A DNA stretch of 64,000 nt from Datura wrightii (GCA_035772735.1 JASDFA010000010.1:134977001-135041000), one strand, 5' to 3'. Numbered from the stretch's first letter, positions 1 to 12,855 are shown. Notes: generated by a model not told the origin, from the sequence alone. Translations and numbers: made by a program.

Positions 1-864
1 GTCCTCATCTTGTATGGATTTGACTTCAACTACCAAGGATGAATCTGACCCGCGTTGCATTACCACACCACCTTCAGCTAAATCCACCAACCGCACCCGT
101 AACTGGGCTAGTCTGTGAACTTCTTTCACTAACTCCCTCTTGTCTTCCTCAATGTGAGCCACACTCCCCATAGATCTTATGCTTAGGGCGTCAGCCACCA
201 CATTGGCTTTACTTGAGTGATACAGCACACTTATGTCATAGTCCTTTAGCAGCTCCAACCACCGTCTCTGACGCAGGTTTAGATCCTTCTTGCTGAACAC
301 ATACTGAAGGCTCTTGTGATCTGTGAACACATCCACGTGGGCCCCATAAAGGTAATGCCTCCATATTTTTAGCGGGAATACCACTACTGTCAACTTCAAA
401 TCATGAGTTGGATAATTCTCCTTATAAACTTTGAGCTGTCTCGAGGCATAGGTTATCACTTTTCCCTGTTGCATTAGAACGCAACTGTGTCCAACTCCAG
501 AAGCATCATAATAAACAACCAACCCATCTGATCCTTCCGATAAGGTTAACACTAGAGCGGTAGTGAGTCGAGTCTTCAATTCCTGAAAAATTTTCTCACA
601 CTCATTCGACCACTGAAATTTCACTTTCTTCTGAGTGAGTTTAGTTAGAGGAGATTCTATAGAGGAGAAACCTTCCACAAACCGTCGGTAATACCCAGCA
701 AAGCCCAGGAAGCACTTGATTTCAGTGGGAGAGGTAGGCCTGGGCCAATCTTTCACTGATACTATCTTGTGAGGATCTACCTGTGTTCCCTCACCCGAGA
801 TCACATGACCCAAGAAAGTCACAGACTTCAACCAGAATTCATACTTGCTGAACTTGGCGAATAA
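1..864 (-). pseudogene. RT thumb and RNase H domain, partial
   Basis: The minus strand reads open from 861 to the window edge. It begins with the RT connection region (AKFSKYEFWL, then FLGHVISGEG, then FLGFAGYYRRF), followed by an RNase H domain with YYDASG, TDHKSLQY and the late NVVADALS motif. It is separated from the RT finger/palm part by one TAG at 862-864 in the same frame. Integrase would follow to the left, outside the window. In an intact element this domain removes the RNA strand during reverse transcription. Confidence 0.85.
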
Positions 865-1335
865 CTAGCGATCTCTAAGGGTCTGTAATGCTAACCTTAG
901 GTGATTGGCATGCTCTTCCTCATTTTTGGAGTACACCAGAATGTCGTTGATAAATACAATGACAAACATATCTAGGTACTGCTTGAAGACCCTATTCATC
1001 AAATCCATGAAGGCTGCTGGGGCATTTGTTAACCCGAAGGACATCACCACAAACTCGTAGTGACCATACCGATTTTTAAAGATTGTTTTCGGTATGTCAC
1101 TTTCTCTAACACTTAACTGATGGTACCCTGACCTGAGATCGATTTTTGAGAAACAACTAGCTCCCTGAAGTTGGTCGAACAGATCGTCAATTCTTGGTAG
1201 AGGGTACTTGATCTTAACTGTGACCTTGTTCAGCTGACGGTAATCTATGCACATTCTGAGGGTACCATCCTTCTTAGGCACGAATAGCACTGGGACACCC
1301 CAGGGAGAGATGCTGGGTCGATAAAACCCTTGTCA
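865..1335 (-). pseudogene. Reverse transcriptase, finger/palm part
   Basis: The frame contains the RT signatures LFVPKKDGTLRMCIDYRQLN, FSKIDLRSGYHQL, MSFGLTNAPAAFM and the palm motif. The palm motif reads VFINDIL where family members have two adjacent aspartates, so one catalytic Asp is now Asn, consistent with a G-to-A change on the coding strand. The open frame continues upstream of its first Met (RPSISPWGVPV). A TAG at 862-864 ends it before the thumb. Confidence 0.88.
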
Positions 1336-1499
1336 AGAAGATCTTTTAGCTACTCCTTCAACTCCTTAAGCTCAACTGGAGCCACTCTATAAGGAGGGAT
1401 GGAGATGGACTGAGTATCTGGGAGGAGGTCTATTCCGAAGTCTATTTCCCGTTCAGGGGGAACTCCTGGAAGATCCTCAGGAAAAACATCTGGGAACTC

Positions 1500-2070
1500 G
1501 CTAACCACGGGAACTGACTGAATGGTTGGGGTATTAGGGTTGGAATACTTGACCTGAACTAGATGATATATACATCCTTCAAAAATGAGTTTCTAGCCTT
1601 AAGGTAGGAAATAAACCTACCCTTAGGCGCTAAACTACTGCCCGTCCATTCTAATACTGGTTTATTTGGAAATTGGAACTTGACAACTCTAGTTCTGTAA
1701 TCAACTGAGGCATAGCATGAATGTAACCAATCCATGTCGAGAATAAGGTCGAAGTCAACCATGTCTAATTCTACGAGATCAGCTAAAATAACTTTATCTA
1801 GGACTGAGACTGGGCAGTTTCTATACACCCGACTAGCTCTAACTGACTTGCCAACTAGGGTGGAGACTAAGAAGGGTTCTGATATGACCTCTGGACTGAT
1901 ATTTTAAACTGAACTGCTATATATGGAGTCATGAATGAAAGAGTAGCTCCTGGATCTAGGAGGGCATACACATTTAGATGGAAGAGATGTAACATACCAG
2001 TAACTACGACAGGTAAGCTTTCCTGATCCTGGCGAGAAGATAGAGCATAAAAATGATTTTGGCACTAACC
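1500..2070 (-). pseudogene. Retropepsin-like aspartic protease region
   Basis: Near 1,945-1,990 the minus strand encodes LLDPGATLSFMT, the DxGA active-site motif of Ty3 proteases. It is followed, after stops, by an open stretch (1,559-1,828) with DLVELDMVDFDLIL and DWLHSCYASVDYRTRVVKF, typical of the protease C-terminal half and the linker to RT. Stops between the two parts make it non-functional. Confidence 0.75.
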
Positions 2071-2099
2071 ACCATCTATACCTGATGTGCTGGCCTGTT

Positions 2100-3200
2100 G
2101 AGTTGGTCGGCCTGGTGGAGCTGATGAGGTGGTAGATTGTGATCTCCCTCGCCCTACTGATGGACACTCCCTGAGCCTGTGTCCCAGTTGTCCACACCCA
2201 AAATAGCCCTCTCGTCCCTAAAGGCATTCTCCTAGGTGATTCCTCCCACACTTGGGGCAAGCTCGATACATATTCCCGATACTGTGAGCCTAAGACTGAG
2301 TGCTAGATGACCCACCCCTCTGATCCTGGAAGGACTGAAAGGTTGGGGCGCTGGCTGAACTAGCTGCTGGGGCTCTCTGCTGTTGTTGTTGGTGTGGGCG
2401 GCTACTACCGCTAGACCTCTAATGGCCGAAATCTGACTGGCCAGTCCTTGCCCATTTTTTCTTATGCTCCATATCTTTCAGCTTTTTGGCCTCAATCTGC
2501 TGGGCATACACAATTAATCTAGAGAGGTTCATATCCTTGATTAGCATCGCCGTTCTGTACTCCTTGAGGACCAGATTTGACACTCCCTTAACAAATTTCA
2601 ACATGCGAGCCCTTGGTTCGGCTACCATCTCCAAAGCGTACTTTGACAGCCTAGTAAACTCCAGAGCATACTCCTTCACATTCCTATTGCCCTATTGCAA
2701 GTTCATAAATTCTGCCATCTTAGCCTCCCTCAACTCCTGAGCGAAAAACCTATCCAAGAAAGCTATGTGGAACTCCTCCCACTCCACCGGTCATGCTCCC
2801 GCTGGACGCCCCTCCTTCCACTACTCATACCACACCTGACTACCCCTTTCAGCTGGTAGGCAGCCAAGTCGGCACTCTCAGAGGGACTGACACCCATAAT
2901 TCGGGTGATATTTCTAATCTCATCTACAAACCCATGTGGGTCCTCTCCTACCTTTATTCCATGAAAATATGGAGGGTTCATACGGGTTAAATCCCGCACC
3001 CGAGCAGCTGCTACAGACCCACTTGTGGCTACTGGAACCACCTATTGATTCACCTAGTTGGTGACTATTTGGGCTAGCAATTGGATGGCCGCCCTGAATT
3101 CGGCGGTAGATATGGAATCATCTTGAGAAGCTACCAGGGATGGTGGGGAAGATCTGTTGGCATTTCCGGCTCTTCTTTCGTTATCGCGTCTAGGAGGCAT
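2100..3200 (-). pseudogene. Gag, degenerate
   Basis: I place the start at the ATG at 3,200-3,198 because it gives MPPRRDNERR, the usual beginning of Tekay/Del gag, about 200 nt from the primer-binding site. The capsid part includes NPPYFHG and DPHGFVDEI. Further down come MKEYALEFTRLSKYA and two zinc knuckles, CPKCGRNHLGEC and CGQLGHRLREC, near 2,160-2,270. Stops occur around 3,045-3,062 and after 2,763, and a TAG lies between the knuckles. Confidence 0.8.
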
Positions 3201-3401
3201 GATTCATTGAAACGAAACAGAGCACGAGTTAGAAGGGCGTTTTTGGAATTGAACTTTAACGCACGACAAGAATATGAATAAAAGGGAATTTTCCTAATAA
3301 CATCTTGTAGCCTCCTCGTCATAAGTGTGGGTCGCTTCACACTCATGAAAAGGACTCTACTCGATGTGGCTTTTAGACTTTCCGAGGATACTCTAAACCT
3401 A

Positions 3402-3415
3402 GGGCACTGATACCA
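3402..3415 (-). other. Primer-binding site (initiator Met tRNA type)
   Basis: On the minus strand this reads TGGTATCAGTGCCC, close to the complement of the plant initiator methionine tRNA 3' end. It lies three bases inside the LTR edge at 3,419, the normal position for minus-strand priming. Confidence 0.8.
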
Positions 3416-3418
3416 AGT

Positions 3419-5571
3419 TGTCACGCCCCGAGCCTACACTCTAGACGTAACACAGTACTTGAAGCCACAAGTGAACCCAATTCAACCCCTGATCTATCAT
3501 TCACTAGTATTCTGAGTAAAACAAACACAGCGAAAATTTGAAATACAAACAAAAAGGCATTTTATGAAAAATTCCAAATAAACTTTAAACATGAAAACTG
3601 AATATCTGTAGGTCCGAAAGCCTTCTAAATGATGAGATACTGGGACAAGCCCCCAGCTAACTCTAAATCTAAAATAAAACTGTATCTGGCTACAAGAAAG
3701 TAAAATATTTATAAGGCCCTCGAATGATGAGGACTCACACTTCAAATACGGCTGAGGAGAAGCTGGAACGTGGCAGCTAACGCTGCAGAATCTGAGAACC
3801 TGCAGTTGTATCATGAAACGATACAGCAAAAAGAATGCGTCAGTATTTTGAATGTACTGAGTAAGTGGGAGAAAGAATAACTAAAAAACAAAGTCTGAAC
3901 TGAAATGACATGCAATGACCAACAAGCCAACTAAACTAAACTATTGATGTAAATTGTGATGGTCAAAGACATGCCCTAAGTCTGGAGATATGAGTCTTAG
4001 ATACTGTACTGAACTACTTATTCTAAATTGGACTGGACTGACTAGTGGGAGAGTCTATAATCGATATATAACCACGTGAGCTAGACATGGAGTCCGATGT
4101 ATACATCCCACCGGTAGGACCCAATATACCTTGCCTGGGTATAAAGGCATGAACTGGGTGATCATAAAATTCTGCGGCCAATCAGGCCAAGTAATACTAT
4201 AACCTATGCTGGCAATGTAGTTCTGGGAACCTGGGTGCGCTGGAACCCTAGCCCGCTCGATGCTAAGTCCTAGTCCCACTGGAAACTTATACTGAACTAC
4301 TAGGATGATAGCTCGAAACTGAGGTCCAGGACTAGTCAGAGACATATAACTGAAAGTACCCTGAGAGTCTTATTGGACCAGATTCTGAAACTGGGTTCTA
4401 GATTGGTCAGAGTTGCTTATTTAAAAGCATCGCAACCGTCTAAGAACAAACTATATTGAACTGGGGTCCTGGGGATGGTCAGATCTACATAACTAGAATG
4501 TCGTGACCACCTAATGGACCAATTAACTATAATCTGAGTCTGATTTTGATGATTGAAAGGCACCACTAACACCTCGGGAAAAGACTGTTGTCAAACTTAT
4601 CAGTTGACACTTTCTGAATACTTCTAAGAAGGTTATGTGTTCTAACTGAACTATACTACTAAGCAACTAATAGAGAACTCACTCATTCCAATAACACGGG
4701 AAATTTCATAATATAGCGAAGTTTCAAGAATTAAAGGAATCTCATCCAACAGGGCTAAAATCTTTCTCATTAATGGAATGATTGTTCAAAATATAAATAA
4801 ATAAATATATATATATATATATAAAATAAGAATCACTAAGAAATTCAGCCCAAACATACTTCAAAAACTAAACCGAATTTAATACACAACCGATCTTTGC
4901 TCGAGGATTTAGGGCTGTAAAATCACTTGGCAAGAACATCAAAAATTTACTTAAGAACTAATGAAAATCATATGAATAATAAGCATGGATAATAACCCAA
5001 TAAAAAAAACGAAAACCAACATGAAAATCTTTTTCACAATTGAAAATTTCAAGGCTAAATTGATAGGAGAATTATGGGAGGATTTTGGGGGGGAACATGG
5101 GAAGGAAGATTTCCTTGTTGAATTACCACATACCTGACTAAAATCCTTCTAGGGAAAGAGCTTGAACAGCTACAAGAGATGAAAATCCCTAGTCTTGCTT
5201 GGAGGGTTCTTGAGAGGAGAATGTTCGATCTTTTCTAAGAACTGAGGGTGGGGAATGAGAAATGAACCATTTTTCCCCACTAAAACATCTAAAATTAATG
5301 CTAAAAACAACGTAGTTTTAAGCTTGGGAGAGTAGGAAGTTACTAAATAGCCCTTAGGAATTCACTGGGAAAAACTGTCAGGTGCCCCTAACGGGTGACC
5401 TAACAGGTCATGGTGACTGACCACGACACGTGGTGACTGACCACGACTCGTGGTCACTCAGAGGGGGAAAATTGCCTGGGATCCTCAGTAGGTCACCGCG
5501 AGGGACCTGACAAGTCATGTTCATTGACCAAGACTCATGGTCACCAGTCGTGGACCACACTGTCTCACTTC
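3419..5571 (-). repeat. Tekay/Del-like LTR (5' LTR of copy A), truncated
   Basis: The LTR starts on the plus strand at TGTCACGCCCCGAG beside the primer-binding site. It contains an AT microsatellite near 4,805-4,822 and a dense run of degenerate palindromic CACGA.TCGTGG units at 5,395-5,565. The far (U3) end is missing: at about 5,572 the sequence passes straight into pol sequence of another copy, so the terminal TGTAACACCCC-type end is absent. Confidence 0.75.
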
Positions 5572-6461
5572 TTGATCATGACTTTGATCAGCTGACGATA
5601 ATCGATGCACATTTTGAGAGAACCATATTTCTTATGCACAAAAAGGACTGGAGCGCCCCATGGGGAAATACTGGGCCTAATAAAGCCCTTACCTAGGAGG
5701 TCCTTTAACTATTTATTCAACATCTTAAGCTTAGCTAGAGTCATTCTGTAAAGAGGAATGGATATTGGCTGCGTATTTGGAAGGTCTATCCTAAAGTCGA
5801 TCTACCGCTTTGGAGAGACTCCAGGAAGATCCTCTAGGAACACTTTTGGAAATTCATGAACGACTAAGACTGACTGAAGAATTGGGATTTCGGGCATAGA
5901 ATCCTTCACCGGAACTAACTGATCAATGCAACCCTTAGAAATCGATATAAGACATTGTGGAACTACCCTTCTATTCTAAGACTGACTCATCTAGGAATCG
6001 GAATTCTACTACTCTGGTTCTGCAATTGACCGAGACATAACAGGAATACAACCAATCCATGCCAGGGATGACATCAAAGTCAGTTATTTCTAACGCTACT
6101 AAATCAACTATGGTGAACTTCTGAAAAATTGTAACTAGGCAATTTTTGTATACCCTTCGTGCTAAGACTGACTCATTGACAGGAGTAGAAACTGAGAAGG
6201 GTTCTGAGAGGCATTCGAGATTGACATCGAAATTTATTGCAACATATGGGATCACAAAGGATAATATGTCCCTAGATCTAACAACACATAAACATCAAGG
6301 TGAAAGACTTATAACATACTTGTGACCACATCTGGCAAATTCTCCTGATCGTGGTGCGATGAGAGCGCATAGAACTGATTCTAACATTGTTCGCCACCTG
6401 CACTAGATGAGGCACCCTGCTAGGATGGGCAAGCTACTAGAGTTGCTGAAGAGATGGCTTG
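5572..6461 (-). pseudogene. Second Tekay/Del-like pol fragment (RT start to protease)
   Basis: This parallels 1,210-2,090 of copy A on the same strand. The RT start (CAGCTGACGATAATCGATGC against CAGCTGACGGTAATCTATGC at about 1,236) is followed by protease-linker sequence with EITDFDVIPGMDWLYSCY at 5,971-6,255. It is interrupted at 6,461 by the solo LTR. Several stops are present. Confidence 0.75.
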
Positions 6462-9400
6462 TTTCACGCTCCAAACCCGAAGGGACATGACTGGCACCTT
6501 GTGTCTCACCTGATCGAGCACACCCTGCCACAGTTTAAACTACAATAGGCCTGATGAGGTTCGACATCACAATAATAATAAAATCAAAGTAAAGCGATAG
6601 AAATGGAAATGACTAACGGACCAACCAAAAGATAAATATTAGATCATCAAGGCCATAGAATGGAAAACAATCTATACAATAAGGTCTACCTAGCCTATAA
6701 CAATGATACTATACCAGAACAGACGTCTATGAGCCTCTACGTATACAATAGGAATCAACTATCCGGGGCAAGGCACCCATAATACAAACATCTAGAAACC
6801 CCAAAAATCTTGGAGCTTTACCGACTCAGCTGGAACTCTACTCAGAGACCAAGAACTCAATATATCTGCCGCTCAACACCTGCAGACATGAATGCAGCGC
6901 CTCCAACTAGGGCGTCAATACAAAAATGTGCCAAGTATGTAAGGTGGAAAAAATAACGTGATTCAAAGTAAAAATCAACAGGCATATCAAATATCAATAA
7001 AAAAATAAAGTCACATAAAAGTAAATGAATAGAACTACCCTGTCCTCATAAGCTTGGCAAGTCCAACATAATATGATAAACAAATAAACAGACAACCAGG
7101 AAGCACCTAGCCGATACGACTCACCTGTAACTGTCTGTATCACACAGGATCCATCCAAACGTCTTACTTGAGTCAACTCGAAGCCTCTCAATGACCTCAG
7201 CCATCACCAACAAATATAGCATCCACAGCTATCAAACAAACATAATTCAAGGAAAAAAAACAAAACAACAACTACGGAATAATACAACACGATATTCACA
7301 TATGTACCATTTCACAACTCGACCTTGCTGGGGACACACCTCATGGTCTTACAAGTCTAATGGCACGTACTAGCAAGGTGCACCAAAAACTCTCAATGGC
7401 CCCACACTCACAGTACGGTCACTAGTGCGCCGGAAATCACTTAACATCCATACACTAGTCTCACAACATGTTAGAACAAGTTAGAACAATTTTAGAGAGA
7501 TCAAGTTATTCTTCAAGCTTTTCCCTATCAATTCAACCTTGGGCATTCAAGAACTTCGAAATCTGATCTTACCTAGGTATGTAGGGTTACAAAGGGGTGT
7601 TTCCATTCACACCCATGCCCATTCTCTATTAATTTATGAAAATCTACCAAAAATCTATTGGGATTTTGATTTTATTCTTGTGAAAATTTTATGATTTGCT
7701 AATAGGATTTTATGATTTATGAATTTCATCATATTTCATGGATTTTGATCAAACTTTACAATTTTATTGTATTTATAAAACTATTGATTTCGATTTCTAC
7801 TAAAATAAGCCTATTTAAGCATGATCTATGATGAATCGATTTATGATCTTCTCTTCAATTGCTAATACTTACAAGCTCAGCATGATTTATGATTTGAAAT
7901 ATGAACTTATTCAATTACCCATCATGATTTGATGATTTTCAAGGTATATGCAAAATCTACAAGTATGTATGGAACCAATGATTCATGAATTATGTCTTAG
8001 GCCGACTCACGAGCCTTGTTTCATGGCTAGACCATGTATTTGCAAGCATGTTTATGATTATCATGATTTCACTAGCCCATGACCTAATGCATATTATACT
8101 ATAAGCACTATATATATTTTGGGAGCAATATCGAATATCGAGAAGGTTCGGGGCCCAGATTCTGCCCCGGATCTCATAAACTACGTGCCACCGTAGGTAT
8201 GTTGGGACCTCCCTTGTGACTATCCCCGGCCTAAATGGCCCTTTTCATGTGTGATCATTCCCTTCATAGTTATACCCTTGGCAAGGTACGAACGGCCTCC
8301 TGACTAGGTTTACAAGTCAGGCTCCATGTATGCTCATATGATGTATGTCGGTTAAGAGAATCTCCCACTGTTCCTCATGATTTATGCATGTTTATGATTA
8401 CGTATGTTGGATCAAGTTATGTTCAATAGTCTCTACTCTCATGCTTATAATTACGAATGTATTATGGATGCTTCAAAAACCTTGAGCCTTATATTATGTC
8501 ATGTTACGATATTTATGGTAGGAGCATGATGTCCTACTCCTATGATGTTTTACGAGTTTTACATATTTTGAATGTCCATTTTACTTACCTTACATACTCG
8601 ATACATTCCACGTACTGACCGCATACTTTCTATGATGTATTGTTCCATGATACAGGACCCGGCTCTCAGGCTCATCCTCAACTTTAGATCATCTCAGAAT
8701 TCACTTTCAGCTTGTTGGTGAGTCCTCATGTTCCGAGGGCCATCTGACTAGACTTTTATGTTATTATGATTCAGTACTTGGCTGGGTTAGTTGGGGGTGT
8801 TGTCCCATCAACCCATATTATGCAGTAGAGGCTTTCAAACAGTATGTAGTACACAGCTTGTGTGTATGTTTAGTGATTCCTTATGTTATGATATAGTACG
8901 TTATGTTTACGTTTCCGTTATGCCTTATGTTCAGAATTTCACTTAAAGTAAATGAAGGTAGATGTATGCTTATGCCATGGGTCGACTTGGGGTCTCTCGG
9001 GGTTCCTTGTCCCGTGTTACGATCCTGGTCTATGTTTGGGTCATGACAGCCACTCTGGTCGGCTACGCCTCAGGCTCAATCCCTGTGCTGGACTGAACTC
9101 AACATCCATGGGTACCGCTGAGCTCTCACAGGAAACCATATCAATAAACAGATCACAACACATACATACAACATTATGGCCACACATTTGGCAACACAAA
9201 ACATCCCAATCCAATTACCGTTATTATATAATTTATTCTTAAACTCTAGGTGCCCTTTTATTCCTTATTGGAATACCGAATAGCTGAAAGATCATAGCGT
9301 AGCAACTCCATCCCCCAAGCTTCACATGCAAACTAAAGGACATCTAAATATCATTAGTAACTACATCCATTAGTCCGACAAGTCAGCCCCAATTCAACCA

Positions 9401-10581
9401 AATAGGGTCACAACGAATACTTAAATGAAACTACAAAAACACTTTCCAGTGTCCTATCATGCCCCGACAATCGACTAAACTAACGCATGATTTTACGGCC
9501 TCAACATGTGAGGGAAAGGAAACTACTCCCTACCCCCTTACAACAAGTAATCAATACAAATATCAATCTATTAATAGCCAGCTCGCATGAAGACAACAAG
9601 GGCCGATTACAACAAAAACTCATGCCAAAAGAGGGAAACGGAAAAGCTTCACATACCTTAAACTCCAATAAACGTAAGCTGGCTGCACCCTCACTTCCAA
9701 AAGTATCAAGAGACTTCCTAAGATCAGAAACTCACATCCAAAACACGCAACAGGTTCAACAAAGAAATGACACAAGACGACACTTACTCGGCTAACTTTT
9801 AATGAATTTGGTGGTAGAAATTCCAAAACAACAACCTACCAATGCTAACGAACTCATAACCAACATGATTAACTAAAAATCAATAAAATAAGAAGCTTAC
9901 CAAATAGTTCAATATAAGGCAGCCCCTAAACCCATCGGAAATGCCACCAAGACACAAGCTATACGAAGTTTTCTGCCTTCCTGACATCAAGAATCATGTT
10001 GGAGATTGATTTCTAACCTTAGGATCAGCATCCATATAAAGATGAGAGCTTGATAGGTTTCTGGTCGAGGAACTTGATGGAAAAGTGATATAATAATGTG
10101 AACAAACTGACCAGAATACTTATATAGGGTCTGGCCGACATAGAGGCAACGTGTCACGCTGCCTAACGCACTGATTGGTAGCATGACATGCTGCCATCGT
10201 GGACTCCCTCTGGTCCTCATCGCCTGCTTGCACAGTCTCGCAAAAATGCAAATATCTCTCTACTCCAAAGTCGGATTGATGAAAAATTTGATACGCTGGA
10301 AACTAGACTCAAAGATCTTTAATTTAATAGGTCATACACCTCCAAAATCCTTATAGATTTTAGAAAACATTTGAGATATTTGACCTAAATGTCAGAGAAT
10401 TTTAAGAAACAAATTTGCGATAACTTTTGCGACTTTCATTTTATAACTTGGTCGACGTCCAATCTTAACATACGACCATAAAGTGACTCAAACCTCAAAA
10501 CACTTCCTTCTTAGAACATTAAGTACCATTAGTCTTACCTCAAAGTATAGATTTTGTTCTTAAACTATATGGGGTGTTACA
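6462..10581 (-). repeat. Solo LTR (family B), interrupted by another LTR
   Basis: The plus-strand left end is TTTCACGCTCC and the right end is GGGGTGTTACA, i.e. the element starts TGTAACACCCC on the minus strand. The pentamer GCTTG flanks both ends (6,457-6,461 and 10,582-10,586), as a target-site duplication would. A minus-strand TATA-like CTATATAAGT lies near 10,125. About 2.5 kb belongs to this LTR; the rest is the nested LTR at about 7,440-9,048. The left terminus has one departure from the expected TG. Confidence 0.55.
7440..9048 (+). repeat. Nested plus-orientation Tekay/Del-like LTR, 5' truncated
   Basis: It matches the better-defined solo LTR at 18,130-20,362 from the GGTATGTA(A/G)GGTTA..CACACCCATGCCCA segment through the 3' end GGGTCATGACA. 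The shared tail includes GGTGAGTCCTCAT, CAGTAGAGGCTT and the phrase near 8,980-9,040. The first third seen in the 18.1-kb copy is missing or too diverged to recognise, so the left edge is approximate. Confidence 0.7.
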
Positions 10582-10679
10582 GCTTGGGTACAAACACTAG
10601 TGTCACCCTATTTGGCTGATGGATAGCCATATAAAGGAGAAGCCTCACCAGCCAAGTATCATGAGGACTGCTAATTCAT

Positions 10680-12134
10680 GGCAAATCAAATAGGGGGTTC
10701 TCGCCCAGGGAACCAAGGTGCCAATCAAGGCTCTTGGAAACCAAGGGAGGAGAATCAAGACTGGAGGAACTGAGATAATTAGGGTTGGGTTGATCACAAT
10801 AAAAGATGGGGTAATAAAAATTATGATGGGGAACGTTACCATCGCAGCTCAAACCCATACGTTCCCCCTCCAAAGGCTGACAATCCCCAAATACAACCTA
10901 GTGATCGATGTAGGAACCTCCAAGATTGAGGAGATGCTGGCTCAAGTACTCAAAAGAGTGGAATCCACCAATAGTGGAGTCAAGGAATTAAAAGGGGAGG
11001 TGACGAACCTCGCCTAAATAGTGAACCCCCACTCGACGTCGATTAAGAACTTGGAAGTGCAAATAATCATTTGTATTCCCAAATGAATCCCCGAATGAAG
11101 GGGACACTTCCTAGTAACACCGTACCCAACCAGAAGAAGGATGGTCATTGTATGGCAATTGTGACTAGAAGTGGCAAAGTGTTGGAAGATGTGGATGTGA
11201 AGCCCAAAGATGTTGTTGACCCAAAAATAAGTAGTGATGAAGTAAAGGATGCGGTTCCAAAAGCACCAAAGAGTGTGAATGATGAAGAAGAATTGGATGA
11301 GGGAGAAGTTGAGGTAACTCCCATGAATGATGTTGTTGAAGAGGAAATGAGCAAATTGGCTTTTCCTGACATAGGCCAAGAGCCTAGGAGTCCACCTCCG
11401 TATTCTCAGAGGTTAGCCTAGAAAAAAGAGGACAATCAGTTCCAAAACTTCATTGAGATGTTTAGTAAATTATCCATCAATATACCTCTAGTGGATGTTT
11501 TTCTTCAAATGCCCTGTTATGCTAAGTTTATGAAAGATTTATTGAAGAAAAATAGGATCGTAGATGCTGGTGCAGGGGAGGTGACACACCATTGCAGTGC
11601 CATGATGGCAAGCAACCTTACTCCCGAAAGATAAGATCCAAGAGCCTTTACTATTCCCTGCACCATTGGGTTGTGTGTGTTCAAAAAGTCCCTATGTGAT
11701 CTTGGGGCAAGCATAAACCTGATGCCTCTCATTATTTTCAAGAAGTTGGGGTTGGGGTGTCCAAACCCGCCTCAATGAGGCTGTTGATAGCTGATAGATC
11801 CATAAAGAAATCAATGAGAGTATTGGAGGACATCTTGATTCGGGTCGAAAAGTTTATCCTTCCAACTGACTTTGTCATGCTTGATTGTAATATGGATGTT
11901 GAAGCACCTATCATCTTGGAGAGACCATTACTTGCCACGGGTAGAGCTTTGGTAGATGTGGAGCTTGGTGAGTTGAAATTTCGAGTGGGAGGTGAGGAAG
12001 TCACTTCCAAAGTCCGTCAAACCACTGAGCCTCCGGATGAATGCAATGTCATAGGGGTTTTGAATGATGAAGCAGCACAAGACAAAGGTTGGGTTGATAA
12101 GGTTGATTCAGAGGATGATCCTCCAAAAGATTGA
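10680..12134 (+). pseudogene. Athila-type gag C-terminus and aspartic protease, degenerate
   Basis: The reading frame shows gag tail features (MANQIGG, CMAIVTRSGKVLED at about 11,150) and an acidic linker with SPPPYSQRL. The protease begins near 11,694 with CDLGASINLMP (the active-site DLGA typical of Athila) and runs through ADRSIKKSMRVLEDILIRV, LPTDFVMLDC and LATGRALVDVELGELKF at 11,757-12,134. Frames are split by stops and small indels near 11,000, 11,420 and 11,770. No RT follows. Confidence 0.8.
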
Positions 12135-12157
12135 GAAGTGAGTAGGTTTTCTTCATG

Positions 12158-12200
12158 CCACGATGTTTAATAAGACACTTCTTGAGAGGCAACCTAAGTG
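12158..12200 (+). other. Conserved post-pol noncoding motif, family 2 copy
   Basis: This reads CATGCCACGATGTTTAATAA followed by ACTTCTTGAGAGGCAACC. It matches motifs at 55,901-55,943 (plus) and 53,822-53,868 (minus). In each case it begins within about 25 nt after the stop codon of the last gag/pol frame. Confidence 0.6.
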
Positions 12201-12294
12201 TTTTTACTTTTAGGCACTTTGATGTTTTTGTTGTTTTGGGTTTTGTAGGTAGATTGGATGAAGAAAAAAGGAAAAGGAAAAGGAAAAATAGGGC

Positions 12295-12620
12295 AGCCAG
12301 TGTGCGACACCAGTGAAACACCGGTGCCAAGGCGCAAGGGAACCGCCCTGTCGCAAGAGAAAAGAAGAAGAGGGGGAGAAAGAGTGAAAGCTGATGTTCG
12401 ACCAGCGAAACACCGGTGGCATTCCACGGGCCGCCAGTTTGGCGCTGGTGTGAACAAGTGCACATGGGAAAATTTTGGAAATCTAAGGGAGGTTTGTGAC
12501 TAACCAATGAAATGCAGGTGAAAACCCGTGAAACGCCAGTTGAGAGCAGCCTGAACACATGAACTAGGCACAGGGGAAAATCATCGATGTTTGGACAGAC
12601 AGTCGCAGGTCTAGCGCCGA
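12295..12620. repeat. GC-rich degenerate repeat block upstream of T32 (family 2)
   Basis: Scattered, non-tandem copies of a motif close to ACCGGTGAAACGCCGGTG (or its complement) occur here. They recur at 13,470-13,690 and in the LTR at 17,440-17,650. The surrounding sequence is AT-rich, so the block stands out in composition. Confidence 0.65.
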
Positions 12621-12847
12621 TGGAGGTAAGTTTATTTTTGAGTCTTGACCAACCCGTTGACAAACCCGACCCGAAACATTTTAGAAAGCATAGAACTGGT
12701 CGGAATACTATTTTTTAACTTTCCAATATTATTTCTATCAACCTTTTCACCTAACCACACCCTCTTCATCTTCCCACCTTCTCTCCATTAAAACCCACTA
12801 TTAATATCCACCTTTCCACTACCCAATCATATTCCCTCTCTTCAACC

Positions 12848-12855
12848 TATATAAA
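12848..12855 (+). promoter_or_regulatory. TATA box of a putative internal promoter for T32 (family 2)
   Basis: CTATATAAACC lies in a C/T-rich tract with a pyrimidine-rich region just downstream, typical of plant core promoters. It is about 980 bp before the T32 ATG and downstream of the GC-rich block. A possible splice donor (TTG/GTATCTG, about 12,993) and an acceptor right at the ATG (13,826-13,827) would give a spliced leader. Promoter activity is inferred. Confidence 0.5.

Larger units (their letters stand above)
1..3418 (-). mobile_element. Tekay/Del-like Ty3 retrotransposon, internal region (copy A)
   Basis: Reading the minus strand from 3,418 down, the order is primer-binding site, gag, protease, reverse transcriptase and RNase H, which is the Ty3/gypsy order. 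The element runs off the left window edge before integrase. Several in-frame stops and a changed RT active site show it is dead. The initiator-Met-type primer-binding site, the gag start MPPRR and the DPGAT protease motif point to the Tekay/Del group. This lineage call rests on motif memory, not a tree. Confidence 0.85.

Noticed and set aside
12049..12663. A 204-codon minus-strand open frame
   Set aside because: It lies opposite the protease end and GC-rich block of family 2; low-complexity product, no matching features.
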